A stretch of DNA of 64,000 bases from Maritimibacter sp. 55A14 (GCF_003122205.1 NZ_QEYE01000001.1:266367-330366), one strand, 5' to 3'. Positions 46,170 to 58,016 are shown, counted from the stretch's first letter. Numbers and translations: made by a program. Notes: generated from the letters alone by a model not told the origin.

Positions 46170-46811
46170 ATGGAACTGCGCGTGCATGATCTGGCCTGCC
46201 GCCGCGGCGAGGTGACGGTGATCGAGGGGCTGAACTTCCGGCTCGCCCCCGGCGATTGCCTGGTATTGCGCGGGCCCAACGGGTCGGGCAAGACGACGCT
46301 CCTGCGCACGCTGGCCGGGCTGGCCCCGCCGGCGGCGGGCCGCATCGAACTGGACGAGGACGCGATCCTCTATGCCGGCCATGCCGACGGGATCAAGGCG
46401 CAGCTCACCGTGGCCGAGAACCTGGCCTTCTGGGCGCGCGTCTATGGCGGGGCGGATATCGCCCCGGCGTTGGCGGCCTTCCGGCTGGGCGACCTGCGCG
46501 ACCGGCAGGCACAGCATCTCTCGGCCGGGCAGAAGCGGCGGCTGGGCCTGGCCCGGCTCAAGGTCTGCCCGCGGCCGGTCTGGGCGCTGGATGAGCCCAC
46601 CGTGTCGCTCGACCGCGAGACCGTGGCGACCTTCGCCGATGTGGTTGCCGACCATTGCACCGCCGGCGGCAGCGCGATCATCGCGACCCATGTGGATCTG
46701 GGGATTGCCGGGACGCGGCTGCTCGACATCGCGCCCTTCCGCGCGCGAGAGGACGGCGATGCGGGCTCGCCTTTTCTCGATGCGGCGTTCGACGCGGAGC
46801 CCGCACGATGA
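46170..46811 (+). CDS. ccmA: Heme exporter ATPase CcmA
   Basis: A 213-residue ATPase of the cytochrome c maturation system; with CcmB and CcmC it releases holo-CcmE. Walker A is [17 protein letters not shown], the signature region is [17 protein letters not shown] (typical CcmA form), and Walker B is [14 protein letters not shown]. The start at 46170 follows GGCGGGG. The stop overlaps ccmB as ATGA. The five genes ccmABCDG run without gaps larger than 57 bases. ccmE, ccmF and ccmH are not in the window and must lie elsewhere. Confidence 0.94.
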   Translation: MELRVHDLACRRGEVTVIEGLNFRLAPGDCLVLRGPNGSGKTTLLRTLAGLAPPAAGRIELDEDAILYAGHADGIKAQLTVAENLAFWARVYGGADIAPALAAFRLGDLRDRQAQHLSAGQKRRLGLARLKVCPRPVWALDEPTVSLDRETVATFADVVADHCTAGGSAIIATHVDLGIAGTRLLDIAPFRAREDGDAGSPFLDAAFDAEPAR

Positions 46812-47464
46812 TGGCGCTCTTGCGCCGCGACCTGACGCTCGCGCTGCGCAGCGGCGGCGGGTTCGGGCTGTCGCTGGCCTTCTTCCTGATCGTGGTCACG
46901 CTGGTCCCCTTCGGCGTCGGCCCGCAGACCGCGACCTTGGCGGGCATCGCGCCGGGCATCCTGTGGCTCGGCGCGCTGCTGGCCTGCCTGCTCTCGCTCG
47001 ACCGTATCTTCCAGCTCGATTTCGAGGACGGATCGCTCGACCTGCTGGCCACCGCGCCGCTGCCGCTGGAGGGCGTGGTCGCGGTCAAGGCGCTGGCCCA
47101 CTGGCTGGTCACCGGGCTGCCGCTGACGCTGGCCGCCCCGGTCCTGGGGTTGCTCCTGAACCTGCCCGACGGCGCCTATTCGTGGCTCCTGCTCAGCCTC
47201 GCAACGGGCACGCCGGCACTGAGCTTCCTGGGCGCCTTCGGCGCGGCGCTGACGGTGGGTCTCAAACGCGGCGGGCTTCTGCTTTCGCTTCTCGTGCTGC
47301 CGCTCTACATCCCCACGCTGATCTTCGGGGCCGAGGCGGTGCGCCGCGCCGCCGACGGCCTCTCGCCCGCCACGCCCGCGATGATCCTGGCCGCGATCAC
47401 CGCGGCCACGGTCGCGCTGATCCCCTATGCCGCCGCCGCCGCGCTGCGGATCAATCTGAAGTGA
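46808..47464 (+). CDS. ccmB: Heme exporter permease CcmB
   Basis: A 218-residue polytopic inner-membrane protein with about six hydrophobic helices, normal for CcmB. Typical segments are [35 protein letters not shown] at the N-terminus, [37 protein letters not shown], and [15 protein letters not shown]. It works with CcmA and CcmC in heme handling for c-type cytochromes. The start overlaps the ccmA stop by four bases. Confidence 0.94.
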   Translation: MMALLRRDLTLALRSGGGFGLSLAFFLIVVTLVPFGVGPQTATLAGIAPGILWLGALLACLLSLDRIFQLDFEDGSLDLLATAPLPLEGVVAVKALAHWLVTGLPLTLAAPVLGLLLNLPDGAYSWLLLSLATGTPALSFLGAFGAALTVGLKRGGLLLSLLVLPLYIPTLIFGAEAVRRAADGLSPATPAMILAAITAATVALIPYAAAAALRINLK

Positions 47465-47521
47465 CCGCCTGCGACCGTGCGGCACTTTCGGCGCCACCGC
47501 ACAAGGCTTAGAAAGAGACCC

Positions 47522-48253
47522 ATGTCGATCTGGGAATACGCAAATCCCGTGCGATTCATCCGCACCGCAGACCGCGTCCTGCCCTGGGCCGCGGCGCTGA
47601 CTGCCGCCGCGCTGCTGGTGGGGCTGATCTGGGGCTTCTTCTTCACCCCCGACGACTACCGGCAAGGGTCGACCGTGAAGATCATCTTCCTGCATGTCCC
47701 CGCCGCGATGATGGCGATCAATGCCTGGGCAATGATGCTGGTCACCTCGATCATCTGGCTGGTGCGCCGCCACCACGTCTCGGCGCTGGCGGCCAAGGCG
47801 GCGGCGCCGATCGGCATCACCATGACGCTGATCGCGCTTTACACCGGGGCGGTCTGGGGCCAGCCGATGTGGGGCACTTGGTGGGAATGGGACCCGCGGC
47901 TGACCGCCTTCCTGATCCTCTTCATCTTCTACCTGGGCTACATGGCGCTCTGGGCCGCGATCGAGAACCCCGACACCGCCGCCGACCTGACCTCGGTGCT
48001 CTGCATCGTCGGCTCGGTCTTCGCGCTGCTATCGCGCTACGCGGTGAATTTCTGGAACCAGGGGCTTCATCAGGGCGCATCGCTGTCGCTCGATGCCGAA
48101 GAGAATGTGCACGACGTCTTCTACTACCCGTTGCTCTTCTGCATCGCGGGCTTCATCCTGCTCTTCGTCACGCTGGTCCTGCTGCGCACCCGGACCGAGA
48201 TCCGGGCCCGCCGCATCGCCGCGCTGCTGGCACGGGAGGCGCGCGCCGCATGA
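47522..48253 (+). CDS. ccmC: Heme transporter/chaperone CcmC
   Basis: A 243-residue membrane protein that loads heme on CcmE. The tryptophan-rich heme-handling motif is WGTWWEWDPRLTAFL, and flanking His residues lie in FLHVPAAMMAINAWAMM and in NFWNQGLHQGAS, all hallmarks of the family. About six transmembrane helices are seen. The ATG at 47522 is preceded by AAAGAGA. It overlaps ccmD as ATGA. Confidence 0.95.
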   Translation: MSIWEYANPVRFIRTADRVLPWAAALTAAALLVGLIWGFFFTPDDYRQGSTVKIIFLHVPAAMMAINAWAMMLVTSIIWLVRRHHVSALAAKAAAPIGITMTLIALYTGAVWGQPMWGTWWEWDPRLTAFLILFIFYLGYMALWAAIENPDTAADLTSVLCIVGSVFALLSRYAVNFWNQGLHQGASLSLDAEENVHDVFYYPLLFCIAGFILLFVTLVLLRTRTEIRARRIAALLAREARAA

Positions 48254-48411
48254 TGCCGGAACTGGGGAAATACGCGGTCGAGGTGCTCTCGGCCTATGCC
48301 GTCTCCATCCTGCTGATCGCGGGGCTGGTGGCGCTGTCGCTCTGGCGCTCGGCGCGGATGCGGCGCGAGTTGAGGCAAATCGAGGAAAGGCATCGCCGCA
48401 ATGGCCGGTAA
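48250..48411 (+). CDS. ccmD: Heme exporter small protein CcmD
   Basis: A 53-residue single-span membrane protein: an N-terminal MMPELGKYAVEVLSAYAVSI, one transmembrane helix and a basic C-terminus ([20 protein letters not shown]). Size, the GKYAxxVLxAY pattern and position between ccmC and ccmG identify it. It stabilises the CcmABC-CcmE complex. It overlaps ccmC by four and ccmG by eleven bases. Confidence 0.92.
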   Translation: MMPELGKYAVEVLSAYAVSILLIAGLVALSLWRSARMRRELRQIEERHRRNGR

Positions 48412-48946
48412 ACTCTCACCCATGGTGGTCCTGCCGCCGCTGGTCTTCGCCGCACTCGCCGCGCTTTTCTTCTTCGGCCTGAACCGCGAGGATCCGGACG
48501 CCCTGCCCTCGGCGCTGGCGGGCAAGTCCGCGCCCCCGGTCGCACTGGAGCCGCTGGGCAGCGCACCCATCTTCGACGACGCGATGCTGCGCGCGCCGGG
48601 CGTCAAGCTGGTGAATTTCTGGGCAAGCTGGTGCGCGCCCTGCCGGGTCGAACACCCCAATCTGGAGGCGCTGGGCGCCGAGGGCGTGGCGATCTACGGC
48701 GTCAACTACAAGGACAAGCCGGGAAACGCGCTGCGCTTCCTGGACGAGCTGGGCAACCCCTATGCGGCGCTGGGCGCCGATCCGGAAGGGCGCATGGGGA
48801 TTGACTGGGGCCTCTACGGCGTGCCGGAAACCTACATGATCGACGGCCAGGGCAATATCGTGCTGCGCTTCGCCGGACCGATCACGCAGCGCGCGCTGGA
48901 AAGCCGCATCCGCCCCGCAATGGCCGAGGCTGGCGCCGGCGGCTGA
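48401..48946 (+). CDS. ccmG: Periplasmic thioredoxin CcmG/DsbE
   Basis: A 181-residue membrane-tethered thioredoxin that keeps apocytochrome c cysteines reduced. The N-terminal anchor ([20 protein letters not shown]) is followed by the thioredoxin fold with WCAPC at Cys78-Cys81, the CcmG-type [23 protein letters not shown] insert and the cis-Pro region [10 protein letters not shown]. It closes the ccm operon. No terminator was recognised before pyrC. Confidence 0.94.
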   Translation: MAGKLSPMVVLPPLVFAALAALFFFGLNREDPDALPSALAGKSAPPVALEPLGSAPIFDDAMLRAPGVKLVNFWASWCAPCRVEHPNLEALGAEGVAIYGVNYKDKPGNALRFLDELGNPYAALGADPEGRMGIDWGLYGVPETYMIDGQGNIVLRFAGPITQRALESRIRPAMAEAGAGG

Positions 48947-49017
48947 GCACCCCCGCAAGCGGCTGGAAATGCCCGGCCGCTTGGTGTAGGCGACAGAGCG
49001 GCTTCTCGAGGAACCCG

Positions 49018-50055
49018 ATGACCCGGACATTGACAATCCGCCGCCCCGACGACTGGCACCTGCATCTGCGCGACGGCGCGATGCTGGACGGCGTCGCCCC
49101 CGAAAGCGCGCGCCATTTCGCCCGCGCGATCGTCATGCCGAACCTCGTGCCACCGGTGCTGACCGGCCGCGACGCCGCCGCCTATCGCGACCGCATCCTG
49201 GCCGCCCTGCCCGAGGGCGCGGGCTTCACGCCGCTCATGACGCTCTACCTGACCGAGACCACGGACCCCGCCGACGTGACCGCCGCCCATGCCGCAGGTC
49301 TGATCCACGCGGTCAAACTCTACCCCGCCGGCGCCACCACCAACTCCGCCTCGGGCGTGCGCGATTTCGACCGGGTCCGCCCGGTGCTGGAGGCAATGGC
49401 CGAAGCCGGCATCCCGCTTTGCGTGCATGGCGAGGTGACGGAGCCGGATGTGGACATATTCGACCGCGAGGCGGTTTTCATCGACCGCGTACTCGATCCC
49501 CTGCGCCGCGCCACGCCGGGGCTCAGGGTGGTGATGGAACATATCACCACCGCGCAGGGGGTGAACTATGTGAAGGCTGGCGGAAACGGGCTGGGGGCCA
49601 CGATCACCGTCCATCACCTGGTCATCAACCGCAACCACATCCTGGCGGGCGGCATCCGGCCGCATTACTATTGCCTGCCCGTGGCCAAGCGCGAGGAACA
49701 CCGTCTGGCGCTTCGCGCCGCCGCCACCTCCGGCGAGGCGCGCTTCTTCCTGGGCACCGACAGCGCGCCCCATGCCGACCCGCTGAAGGAAAGCGCCTGC
49801 GGCTGCGCGGGCTGCTTCACTGCGCCCAACGCCATGTCGATCCTCGCTCATGTCTTCGAGGAGGAGGCGGCGCTCGACCGGCTCGAAGCCTTCACTTCGC
49901 TGAACGGTCCCGCCTTCTACGGCCTGCCGCCGAACGCCGCGACGCTCACTCTCACGAGGGGCGACCCCGTCGCCTACCCCTACCGGATCGAGACCGGCGC
50001 GGGTCCCGTCACGCTATTCGATCCGGGCTTCCCGCTGCATTGGCGGGCCGCCTGA
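49018..50055 (+). CDS. pyrC: Dihydroorotase
   Basis: PyrC cyclises carbamoyl-aspartate to dihydroorotate in pyrimidine synthesis. The 345-residue protein has the zinc-binding WHLHLRDG near residue 13, the carbamylated-Lys segment [49 protein letters not shown] and [13 protein letters not shown]. This is the short E. coli-type class. It starts 71 bases after ccmG. pyrE follows after a gap that carries a recurrent intergenic element. Confidence 0.96.
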   Translation: MTRTLTIRRPDDWHLHLRDGAMLDGVAPESARHFARAIVMPNLVPPVLTGRDAAAYRDRILAALPEGAGFTPLMTLYLTETTDPADVTAAHAAGLIHAVKLYPAGATTNSASGVRDFDRVRPVLEAMAEAGIPLCVHGEVTEPDVDIFDREAVFIDRVLDPLRRATPGLRVVMEHITTAQGVNYVKAGGNGLGATITVHHLVINRNHILAGGIRPHYYCLPVAKREEHRLALRAAATSGEARFFLGTDSAPHADPLKESACGCAGCFTAPNAMSILAHVFEEEAALDRLEAFTSLNGPAFYGLPPNAATLTLTRGDPVAYPYRIETGAGPVTLFDPGFPLHWRAA

Positions 50056-50088
50056 TTTCTTCTTGCTCCAAATATCCCCGCCGGAGGC
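50056..50088 (+). repeat. Recurrent intergenic element, copy C (pyrC-pyrE gap)
   Basis: TTTCTTCTTGCTCCAAATAT follows the pyrC stop directly, then CCCCGCCGGAGGC. It matches copy F at 60338 base for base over the first 22 bases. Confidence 0.65.
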
Positions 50089-50130
50089 ACTGATCCCGCT
50101 CGCGCCCCGGCCCCGCGAAAGGACCGACAG

Positions 50131-50811
50131 ATGATCCCCACCTCCTTCCCGCCAGCCCAGGACATCGCCCGTCTCACGGCCCGGATGCTGCTGGAAATCG
50201 AAGCGGTGCATTTCAATGCGGCCGAGCCTTACACGCTGGCCTCCGGCCTGCCCTCGCCCGCCTATATCGACTGCCGCAAGCTCATCTCCTACCCGCGTAT
50301 CCGCGCCACGCTGATGGATTTCCTGGCCTGCACGGTGATGCGCGAAGCGGGCTTCGAGGCGTTCGACAATATCGCCGGCGGCGAGACCGCGGGCATTCCC
50401 TTCGCCGCGATGGTGGCCGAACGCATGGGCCTGCCGATGAGCTACGTGCGCAAGAAGCCCAAGGGCTACGGGCGCAACGCGCGAATCGAAGGCGCGATGG
50501 CCGAGGGCGACCGTGTCCTCCTGGTCGAGGACCTGACCACCGATGGCGGCAGCAAGCTGAGCTTCGTCGATGCGATCCGCGACACCGGTGCGAGTTGCGC
50601 GCATACCGCCGTGATCTTCTATTACGGCATCTTTCCGGAGACCGAAAAGACGCTTGGGGATCATGGCGTTGCGCTCCATCACCTGTGCACCTGGTGGGAC
50701 GTCCTGGCGGAGGCGAAATCGGCTGGCGCCTTCGATGCGGCGACCCTGTCGGAGGTGGAGAAATTCCTGTCCGAACCGCGCGCCTGGCAGGAGGCGCAGG
50801 CCACGCGCTGA
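50131..50811 (+). CDS. pyrE: Orotate phosphoribosyltransferase
   Basis: PyrE makes OMP from orotate and PRPP. The 226-residue protein contains the PRPP-binding [17 protein letters not shown], the early [21 protein letters not shown] segment (here [18 protein letters not shown]) and the [17 protein letters not shown] loop with the catalytic Lys. It belongs to the slightly longer alphaproteobacterial type. It probably shares a transcript with pyrC. Confidence 0.95.
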   Translation: MIPTSFPPAQDIARLTARMLLEIEAVHFNAAEPYTLASGLPSPAYIDCRKLISYPRIRATLMDFLACTVMREAGFEAFDNIAGGETAGIPFAAMVAERMGLPMSYVRKKPKGYGRNARIEGAMAEGDRVLLVEDLTTDGGSKLSFVDAIRDTGASCAHTAVIFYYGIFPETEKTLGDHGVALHHLCTWWDVLAEAKSAGAFDAATLSEVEKFLSEPRAWQEAQATR

Positions 50812-50867
50812 CGCCGGGCCGGTAAAAAAAATCTGCCACCGCCATCCACCCCAGAGCACACCAGCAG

Positions 50868-50932
50868 TTGACGGAAGACCCACACATGCCCCAATATGTG
50901 GGGGATTGTGGAGGATTCACATTCTATCCACA
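50868..50932 (+). promoter_or_regulatory. dnaB upstream region with DnaA-box-like site
   Basis: TTGACG at 50868-50873 could be a -35 element. CTATCCACA at 50924-50932 differs from the DnaA box TTATCCACA in one base, and its core TCCACA is mirrored by TGTGGA at 50907-50912. The region is AT-rich relative to its surroundings. Assignment is tentative. Confidence 0.4.
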
Positions 50933-51000
50933 GAAACATACAATTTGCCAGGCAGGGCGCTCAGCCGTTAAGAAATGGTCCCAAAAGGGGACAGGCAGGC

Positions 51001-52506
51001 ATGAACGAGATCAGCGTATTCCGACCGGATGCGGCGGGCAGCGACGGCACGGGTGCAGGGGCAGGCACCCTGCCGCACAATATCGAAGCCGAACAGCAAT
51101 TGCTGGGGGCGGTTCTCACCAATAACGACATCTACGACCGGATCGCGGCGATCGTCCGGGCCGAGCATTTCTACGACCCGGTCCATGCCCGCATCTTCGA
51201 GGTCGCCGCGCAGCGCATCCAGAAGAACGCGCTGGCCTCGCCGGTCACGCTCAAGGCTTTCCTGGAGGAGGACGAGGGCCTGGCCGAACTCGGCGGGCCG
51301 TCCTATCTGGTGCGGCTCGCCGGTGCCTCGATCTCCGCCTTCGCGGCGCGCGACTATGCGCAGATGATCTATGACCTGGCGATCCGGCGCGAGCTCATGG
51401 CGCTGGGTCAGGACATCGCCGCGCGCGCCGGGCGCGTCGATGTCGAGAGCGACCCGAAGGACCAGATCGTCGAGGCCGAGCAGAAGCTCTACAAGCTGGG
51501 CGAGGAAGGCAAGTCGGAGACCGGCTTCCAGAGCTTCCTGAAGGCGGTGACGGACGCGGTCAATGTCGCCAATGCCGCCTATCAGCGCGACGGCGGGCTC
51601 GCCGGTGTCTCCACCGGGCTGACCGACCTGGACAAGAAGCTGGGCGGGCTGCACCGCTCGGACCTGCTGATCCTGGCCGGGCGACCGTCGATGGGCAAGA
51701 CCTCGCTGGCCACCAACGTGGCCTTCAACATCGCACGCGCCTACCGCAAGGGCGCCCTGCCCGACGGGCGCGAGGGCGCGGTGGAGGGCGGCGTGGTCGG
51801 CTTCTTCAGCCTGGAGATGTCGGCCGAACAGCTTGCCGCACGCATCCTCTCGGAATCCTCCGAAGTGCCCTCCGAGCAGATCCGGCGCGGCGACATGACC
51901 GAGGCCGAGTTCCGCCGCTTCGTGGAGGCCGCCAAGACGCTGGAGGCCTGCCCGCTCTATATCGACGATACGCCGGCGCTGCCGATCAGCCAGCTTGCCG
52001 CCCGCGCCCGGCGCCTCAAGCGCACGCATGGGCTCGACGCGCTCTTTGTCGACTATCTGCAACTCGTCCGCCCGGCCACCGCCAAGGACAGCCGCGTGAA
52101 CGAGGTCTCCGAGATCACACAGGGGCTGAAAGCCATCGCCAAGGAGCTCGACATTCCCGTGGTCGCGCTCAGCCAGCTCTCCCGGCAGGTCGAGAACCGC
52201 GAGGACAAGCGCCCGCAGCTCTCCGACCTGCGCGAGTCCGGCTCCATCGAACAGGATGCCGACGTGGTGATGTTCGTGTTCCGCGAAGAATACTACAAGG
52301 AGCGCGAGAAACCGGGCGACCACGATCTCGACGCGATGGTGAAATGGCAGGAAGCGATGGAGTCGGTCCACGGCAAGGCCGAGGTCATCATCGGCAAGCA
52401 GCGCCACGGCCCGATCGGCGCGGTGGAGCTCAGCTTCGAAGGCCAGTTCACCCGCTTCGGCAATCTGGTCAAGCCGTGGCAATCGGGCGGCGGCGATTTC
52501 GGCTGA
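51001..52506 (+). CDS. dnaB: Replicative DNA helicase DnaB
   Basis: The 501-residue hexameric 5'-3' helicase of the replisome. The N-terminal domain begins [26 protein letters not shown]. The RecA-type C-domain has Walker [10 protein letters not shown], the [15 protein letters not shown] segment, Walker [11 protein letters not shown] and the arginine-bearing [32 protein letters not shown]. An insertion around [20 protein letters not shown] is typical of alphaproteobacterial DnaB. The ATG at 51001 follows GGGGACAGGCAGG. The longer frame to 50896 overlaps the promoter region and is rejected. Confidence 0.97.
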   Translation: MNEISVFRPDAAGSDGTGAGAGTLPHNIEAEQQLLGAVLTNNDIYDRIAAIVRAEHFYDPVHARIFEVAAQRIQKNALASPVTLKAFLEEDEGLAELGGPSYLVRLAGASISAFAARDYAQMIYDLAIRRELMALGQDIAARAGRVDVESDPKDQIVEAEQKLYKLGEEGKSETGFQSFLKAVTDAVNVANAAYQRDGGLAGVSTGLTDLDKKLGGLHRSDLLILAGRPSMGKTSLATNVAFNIARAYRKGALPDGREGAVEGGVVGFFSLEMSAEQLAARILSESSEVPSEQIRRGDMTEAEFRRFVEAAKTLEACPLYIDDTPALPISQLAARARRLKRTHGLDALFVDYLQLVRPATAKDSRVNEVSEITQGLKAIAKELDIPVVALSQLSRQVENREDKRPQLSDLRESGSIEQDADVVMFVFREEYYKEREKPGDHDLDAMVKWQEAMESVHGKAEVIIGKQRHGPIGAVELSFEGQFTRFGNLVKPWQSGGGDFG

Positions 52507-52573
52507 CCCGTTGGTGACTTGCCTTGCCGGGCGGGTGCGGATATTGCCGCCCCGAGACCACCGGACGAGGCCC

Positions 52574-53635
52574 ATGACCCGCCCCATGCTGACCATCGAC
52601 CTCGATGCGCTCGCCGCCAACTGGCGCGGGCTCGACGCCGCGTCCGCGGCCACGGTCGAGACCGGCGCCGTGGTCAAGGCGGATGCCTACGGGCTGGGGC
52701 TGGAGAAGGTGGCGCCGGTGCTGGCCGACGCGGGCGCGCGAAGCTTCTTCGTGGCCCTGGCCGAGGAAGGTGCAGCACTGCGGCGCGTGCTGGGCCCCGG
52801 CCCCGCGATCCATGTCTTCTCAGGCCATATGGACGGCGACGCCGCGGCTCTCGCGGGCAGCGACCTCATCCCGCTGCTGAACTCCGCCGAACAGGCCGCG
52901 CGCCATTTCGCCGCCCTGCCGGGCCATCCATTCGGCGTGCAGCTCGACAGCGGCATGAACCGGCTGGGAATGGAGCCCGGTGAGTTCGCCGCACTGCGCG
53001 ACCGGATCGCGGAGGCCGGACCGCGGCTGCTGCTCAGCCACCTGGCCTGCGCGGACGAACCCGATTATGCGATGAACGCCGCGCAGCTTCAGAGCTTCGC
53101 CGCGATGACGCAGGGCCTCGACGCGCCGCGCTCGCTCGCGGCCACGGGCGGCACGCTGCTGGGGGCGGCCTATCATTTCGAACTCTGCCGACCCGGCATC
53201 GGGCTCTATGGCGGGCGGCCCTATGGCGACGCGCAGGCGGTCGTGCAGGTCTCGGTGCCGGTTATCCAGACCCGCACCGTCACGGCTGGCGAGGCGGTGG
53301 GCTATGGCGCCACATGGACCGCGCCGCGCGACAGTAATATTGCTACGGTTGCAGTCGGTTACGCCGATGGCTTCACGCGCCACCTTAGCAATGCGGCGAC
53401 GCTCTGGGCCGGGGCGCGCGCCTGCCCGCTCGTCGGCCGTGTCTCGATGGACCTGCTGACCGTCGACGTCACCGGGCTGGACCGGGTTCCCGACAGCCTC
53501 GATGTGCTCGGCCCCCACCAGGGCATCGACGCGCTCGCGGATGCCGCAGGCACGATCGGTTACGAGATACTGACAAGCCTTGGCGCACGATACGCGCGCG
53601 GCTACATTCGCCGAAATGAGGCAGGAGCAGCATGA
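52574..53635 (+). CDS. alr: Alanine racemase
   Basis: A PLP enzyme giving D-alanine for peptidoglycan. The 353-residue product has the PLP Lys35 in [10 protein letters not shown] and the catalytic Tyr in [21 protein letters not shown] and [14 protein letters not shown] are typical of the family. The ATG at 52574 is preferred to the TTG/GTG-type extension at 52511. The stop overlaps mlaE as ATGA. It begins 67 bases after dnaB. Confidence 0.95.
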   Translation: MTRPMLTIDLDALAANWRGLDAASAATVETGAVVKADAYGLGLEKVAPVLADAGARSFFVALAEEGAALRRVLGPGPAIHVFSGHMDGDAAALAGSDLIPLLNSAEQAARHFAALPGHPFGVQLDSGMNRLGMEPGEFAALRDRIAEAGPRLLLSHLACADEPDYAMNAAQLQSFAAMTQGLDAPRSLAATGGTLLGAAYHFELCRPGIGLYGGRPYGDAQAVVQVSVPVIQTRTVTAGEAVGYGATWTAPRDSNIATVAVGYADGFTRHLSNAATLWAGARACPLVGRVSMDLLTVDVTGLDRVPDSLDVLGPHQGIDALADAAGTIGYEILTSLGARYARGYIRRNEAGAA

Positions 53636-54420
53636 CAGCCGCCGATATCCTTACCCTGATCCCCGCCGCCGTGGGCAGGTCCACCCTGGCCTTCTGCCGC
53701 ATCATCGGCTCGGTCGCGATCTTCGCGCTCTCGACGCTCAGCCATCTGCTGCGTCCGCCCTTCTACCCGAAGGAGTTCCTGCACGCGCTGCTGCATATCG
53801 GCTATTTCAGCCTTCCCGTTGTGGGCATGACGGCACTTTTCACGGGCGGCGCGCTGGCCTTGCAAATCTATTCCGGCGGCTCACGCTTCAACGCGGAATC
53901 GGTCGTCCCCTCGATCGTCGCCATCGGCATGGTGCGCGAGTTGGGGCCGGTGCTGGGCGGGCTGATGGTGGCCGGGCGCGTCGCAGCCTCCATCGCGGCG
54001 GAAATCGGCACCATGAAAGTGACCGAACAGATCGACGCGCTGACCACACTCTCCACCCATCCGATGAAATACCTCACCGTGCCGCGCGTGCTGGCCGCGA
54101 CCTTGGCAATGCCTGTCCTGGCCGCGATCGGCGACGTGATCGGAATCATGGGCGGCTATCTGGTCGGGGTCACGCGGCTCGACTTCAACTCCGCCGCCTA
54201 TATCAAGAACACCTACGACTTTCTCGAGGTCGCCGATGTCACTTCGGGACTCTGGAAAGCCGCCGCCTTCGGCTTCATCGTGGCGCTGATGGGCTGCTAT
54301 CACGGAATGCGCTCGGGCCGCGGGGCGCAGGGCGTGGGCAAAGCCACCACCAACGCCGTTGTCTCGGCCTCGGTGATGATCCTGGCCTCCAACTACGTGC
54401 TGACGGAGGTGTTCTTCTGA
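53632..54420 (+). CDS. mlaE: Phospholipid ABC transporter permease MlaE
   Basis: A 262-residue inner-membrane permease for retrograde phospholipid transport and outer-membrane asymmetry. The MlaE signatures are [38 protein letters not shown] and [21 protein letters not shown]. The N-terminus includes about 20 residues before the first helix ([20 protein letters not shown]). It overlaps alr by four bases and shares one base with mlaF. No MlaD/MlaC genes are seen here, so the remaining components lie elsewhere. Confidence 0.94.
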   Translation: MTAADILTLIPAAVGRSTLAFCRIIGSVAIFALSTLSHLLRPPFYPKEFLHALLHIGYFSLPVVGMTALFTGGALALQIYSGGSRFNAESVVPSIVAIGMVRELGPVLGGLMVAGRVAASIAAEIGTMKVTEQIDALTTLSTHPMKYLTVPRVLAATLAMPVLAAIGDVIGIMGGYLVGVTRLDFNSAAYIKNTYDFLEVADVTSGLWKAAAFGFIVALMGCYHGMRSGRGAQGVGKATTNAVVSASVMILASNYVLTEVFF

Positions 54421-55178
54421 TGGGCGCGCAGATGATCGAGATGCAGGACGTGCGCAAGTCCTTCGGCTCCAACCACGTGCTGCGCGGAATCGACCTCGAC
54501 ATCGCCAAGGGCGAGAGCATGGTGATCATCGGCGGCTCGGGGACGGGCAAGTCAGTGCTGCTGAAATGCATCCTCGGGCTCGTTCAGCCCGACAGCGGGA
54601 AAATCCTCGTCGACGGGCGCGACGCGACCCGTGGCGATCACGACGCCTTCCTGGCGCGGTTCGGCATGCTTTTTCAGGGTGGCGCGCTCTTCGACTCGCT
54701 CGCGGTCTGGCAGAACGTGGCCTTCCGCCTGCTGCGCGGATCGCTCAAGCGGCCCAAGGCGGAGGCCCGCGAGATCGCCATCGAGAAGCTGCGCCGGGTC
54801 GGCCTGAAATCCGAGGTTGCCGATCTCTTTCCCGCGGAGCTTTCGGGCGGCATGCAGAAGCGCGTGGGCCTGGCGCGCGCCATCGCCGCGGAGCCCGAGA
54901 TCATCTTCTTCGACGAGCCCACCACCGGGCTCGACCCGATCATGTCGGGCGTCATCAACGAGCTGATCCGCGAGATCGTGGTGGAAATGGGCGCCACCGC
55001 CATGACCATCACCCACGACATGTCGAGCGTGCGCGCCATCGCCGACAAGGTCGCCATGCTGCACGACGGCGTGATCCAGTGGACCGGCCCGGTGGCCGAT
55101 ATGGACGCTTCTGGCGATCCCTATCTCGACCAGTTCATCCATGGCCGTGCCGAGGGCCCGATCGAGTCGGTGCGCTGA
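54420..55178 (+). CDS. mlaF: Phospholipid ABC transporter ATPase MlaF
   Basis: A 252-residue ATPase with Walker A GGSGTGKSVLLKC, signature AELSGGMQKRVGLARAIA and Walker B EIIFFDEPTTGLDPIMSG. MFQGGALFDSLAVWQNVAF is a good marker of the MlaF/MCE group. Its ATG begins on the last base of the mlaE stop. It energises lipid movement through MlaE. The C-terminal RAEGPIESVR tail is family-like. Confidence 0.94.
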   Translation: MGAQMIEMQDVRKSFGSNHVLRGIDLDIAKGESMVIIGGSGTGKSVLLKCILGLVQPDSGKILVDGRDATRGDHDAFLARFGMLFQGGALFDSLAVWQNVAFRLLRGSLKRPKAEAREIAIEKLRRVGLKSEVADLFPAELSGGMQKRVGLARAIAAEPEIIFFDEPTTGLDPIMSGVINELIREIVVEMGATAMTITHDMSSVRAIADKVAMLHDGVIQWTGPVADMDASGDPYLDQFIHGRAEGPIESVR

Positions 55179-55269
55179 GAGGGCCATGCGCCACCAGCCG
55201 CGCAGCCAACGGCCGGGAGGCGCTTGCCCGCGGCGGTCAAAACCGGCATGGCTTGGCTGCCCCGCCCCG

Positions 55270-55728
55270 ATGGACCCGCCCCCGATGATCCTGCGCCTCG
55301 CAAACCTTTCTCTGCTCGTCCTCTTTCCCATCGCCTGGTTCGCGCCGCTCTTGCGCGCGGGCTTCCTGCCGCTTTTCGGCCTGTCGGAGATCTCGGTCGT
55401 CACCGGACTTCAGGAACTCTGGCGCACCGATATCTTCCTGGCGCTCGTGGTGACGGCCTTCGCGCTCTTCGCGCCCTATCTCAAGACGATCGGCCTGGCG
55501 CTTGTGCATTTCGGCTGGCTCGACACGCGCGCCACACCCTGGCTCATGCTTCTGGGCAAGCTCGCGATGGCGGATATTTTCCTGATCGCGCTCTATATCG
55601 TGGTGGTCAAGGGCATCGGGCTGGCCAGGGTGGAGACCGCCTGGGGGCTCTACCTCTTCACCGGGCTTATCCTCGTCTCGCTGGCAATCTCGGCCCTGGG
55701 CACGCGCGCGGTGGGCCGGCCGGGCTGA
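55270..55728 (+). CDS. Paraquat-inducible protein A (PqiA)-like membrane protein
   Basis: A 152-residue protein with four hydrophobic helices (LANLSLLVLFPIAWFAPLL, ALVVTAFALFAPYL, LGKLAMADIFLIALYIVVVKG, LYLFTGLILVSLAISALG). These match a single PqiA repeat, including the APYLKTIGLAL and LGKLAMADIFLIAL parts. PqiA proteins help lipid homeostasis with MCE proteins, which suits the position after mlaE-mlaF. The usual CxxC heads are absent. ATG 55285 (MILRLANLS) is an equally possible start. Confidence 0.82.
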   Translation: MDPPPMILRLANLSLLVLFPIAWFAPLLRAGFLPLFGLSEISVVTGLQELWRTDIFLALVVTAFALFAPYLKTIGLALVHFGWLDTRATPWLMLLGKLAMADIFLIALYIVVVKGIGLARVETAWGLYLFTGLILVSLAISALGTRAVGRPG

Positions 55729-55745
55729 CGCCTGCTGACGCAGGC

Positions 55746-55779
55746 GGCCTCCGGCGGGAATACTTGGACCAGAGCAAGC
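55746..55779 (-). repeat. Recurrent intergenic element, copy D (divergent)
   Basis: On the minus strand it reads CTTGCTCTGGTCCAAGTATT then CCCGCCGGAGGCC. It is more divergent than copies A, B, C and F, but shares the CTTGCTC core and the CCGCCGGAGGC tail of copy C. It lies 18 bases after the stop of the PqiA-like gene in the 301-base gap 55729-56029, which otherwise holds copy E, a hairpin and no gene. Confidence 0.5.
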
Positions 55780-55916
55780 GGCATTGGGGAATTCTTAACC
55801 TTCTCCTGCCCAGACTGGAGACACGGTACAGGCGGGAACGCCGATGACCGTCCAAAGCAAGGCGCCCCGTCTCCCCCGCCCCCCGTGCGGCCCGAGGCGG
55901 GGCGCCCCACCCCGCC

Positions 55917-55946
55917 CTTGCTCTGGCCGAAGTATTCCGGGGGGCG
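55917..55946 (+). repeat. Recurrent intergenic element, copy E (divergent)
   Basis: CTTGCTCTGGCCGAAGTATT then CCGGGGGGCG. It is a plus-strand counterpart of copy D in the same gap upstream of radA; the pair faces each other about 140 bases apart. Confidence 0.45.
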
Positions 55947-55964
55947 TTCCCGCAAGGCGGGAAC
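55946..55964 (+). other. Perfect hairpin upstream of radA
   Basis: GTTCCCGC-AAG-GCGGGAAC is a perfect 8-bp stem with a 3-base loop, directly after element copy E and 66 bases before the radA start. There is no T-run, so a simple terminator is unlikely. Confidence 0.55.
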
Positions 55965-56029
55965 AGGGGGCAGAGCCTCCACATCGCGCCGCGTCTTGAT
56001 CCGGGCGCGGGGCTCGGGCACAAGGCTGC

Positions 56030-57394
<1,365 letters not shown>

Positions 57395-57416
57395 GGCGGA
57401 CGCGAAGGGACAGCGC

Positions 57417-58016
57417 ATGGAAGGTTTCACCATCATCGACGGCGTGGCCGCGGCGATCGTTCTGATCTCCGGTATCCTCGCCTTTTCCCGCGGGCTGGTG
57501 CGCGAGACGCTGTCCATCGCGGGCTGGATCGCTGCGGCAATACTGGCCTTCATCTTCGCCACTACGGTGGAGCCGCTGATCAAGGAAATTCCCGTACTGG
57601 GCGAGTTCTTTGCCGAGAGTTGCGAATTGTCGATCATCGCGGCCTTCGCGGCGGTTTTCGCGGTCGCACTGATCGTCGTGTCACTGCTCACACCGCTCTT
57701 CTCGGGCGCGGTGCAGCGCTCTGCGCTGGGCGGTGTCGACCAGGGGCTGGGCTTCTTTTTCGGCGTGCTGCGCGGGCTCCTGCTGATCGTGGTGGCCTTC
57801 CTGGTCTACGAGCGCGTCGTGGTGAACGATTCCATCGCCATGGTCGACGATTCGCGTTCTGCGGCGATCTTCGCCTCGGTTCGCGACAATATCGAAGCGC
57901 AGATACCCGACGAAGCCCCGCAATGGATCGTCGAGCGTTATGAACAGCTTGTGGGCGATTGCGGCAGCGCCGAGCCGGTCGAGACGACGCTGCCCCAGGT
58001 CGATGGCGGATCCTGA
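57417..58016 (+). CDS. cvpA: CvpA-family membrane protein
   Basis: A 199-residue inner-membrane protein. The N-terminal half has four hydrophobic helices (TIIDGVAAAIVLISGILAFSRGLVRETLSIAGWIAAAILAFIFA and further), with the conserved SRGLVRE turn. The C-terminal 60 residues are soluble and acidic. CvpA was first linked to colicin V production; in many bacteria it lies before purF, as here. Its own role is unclear. Confidence 0.9.
   Translation: MEGFTIIDGVAAAIVLISGILAFSRGLVRETLSIAGWIAAAILAFIFATTVEPLIKEIPVLGEFFAESCELSIIAAFAAVFAVALIVVSLLTPLFSGAVQRSALGGVDQGLGFFFGVLRGLLLIVVAFLVYERVVVNDSIAMVDDSRSAAIFASVRDNIEAQIPDEAPQWIVERYEQLVGDCGSAEPVETTLPQVDGGS

Noticed and set aside
50968..52677. 569-residue open frame antisense to dnaB
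   Set aside because: Shadow of the dnaB coding strand with no independent motifs.
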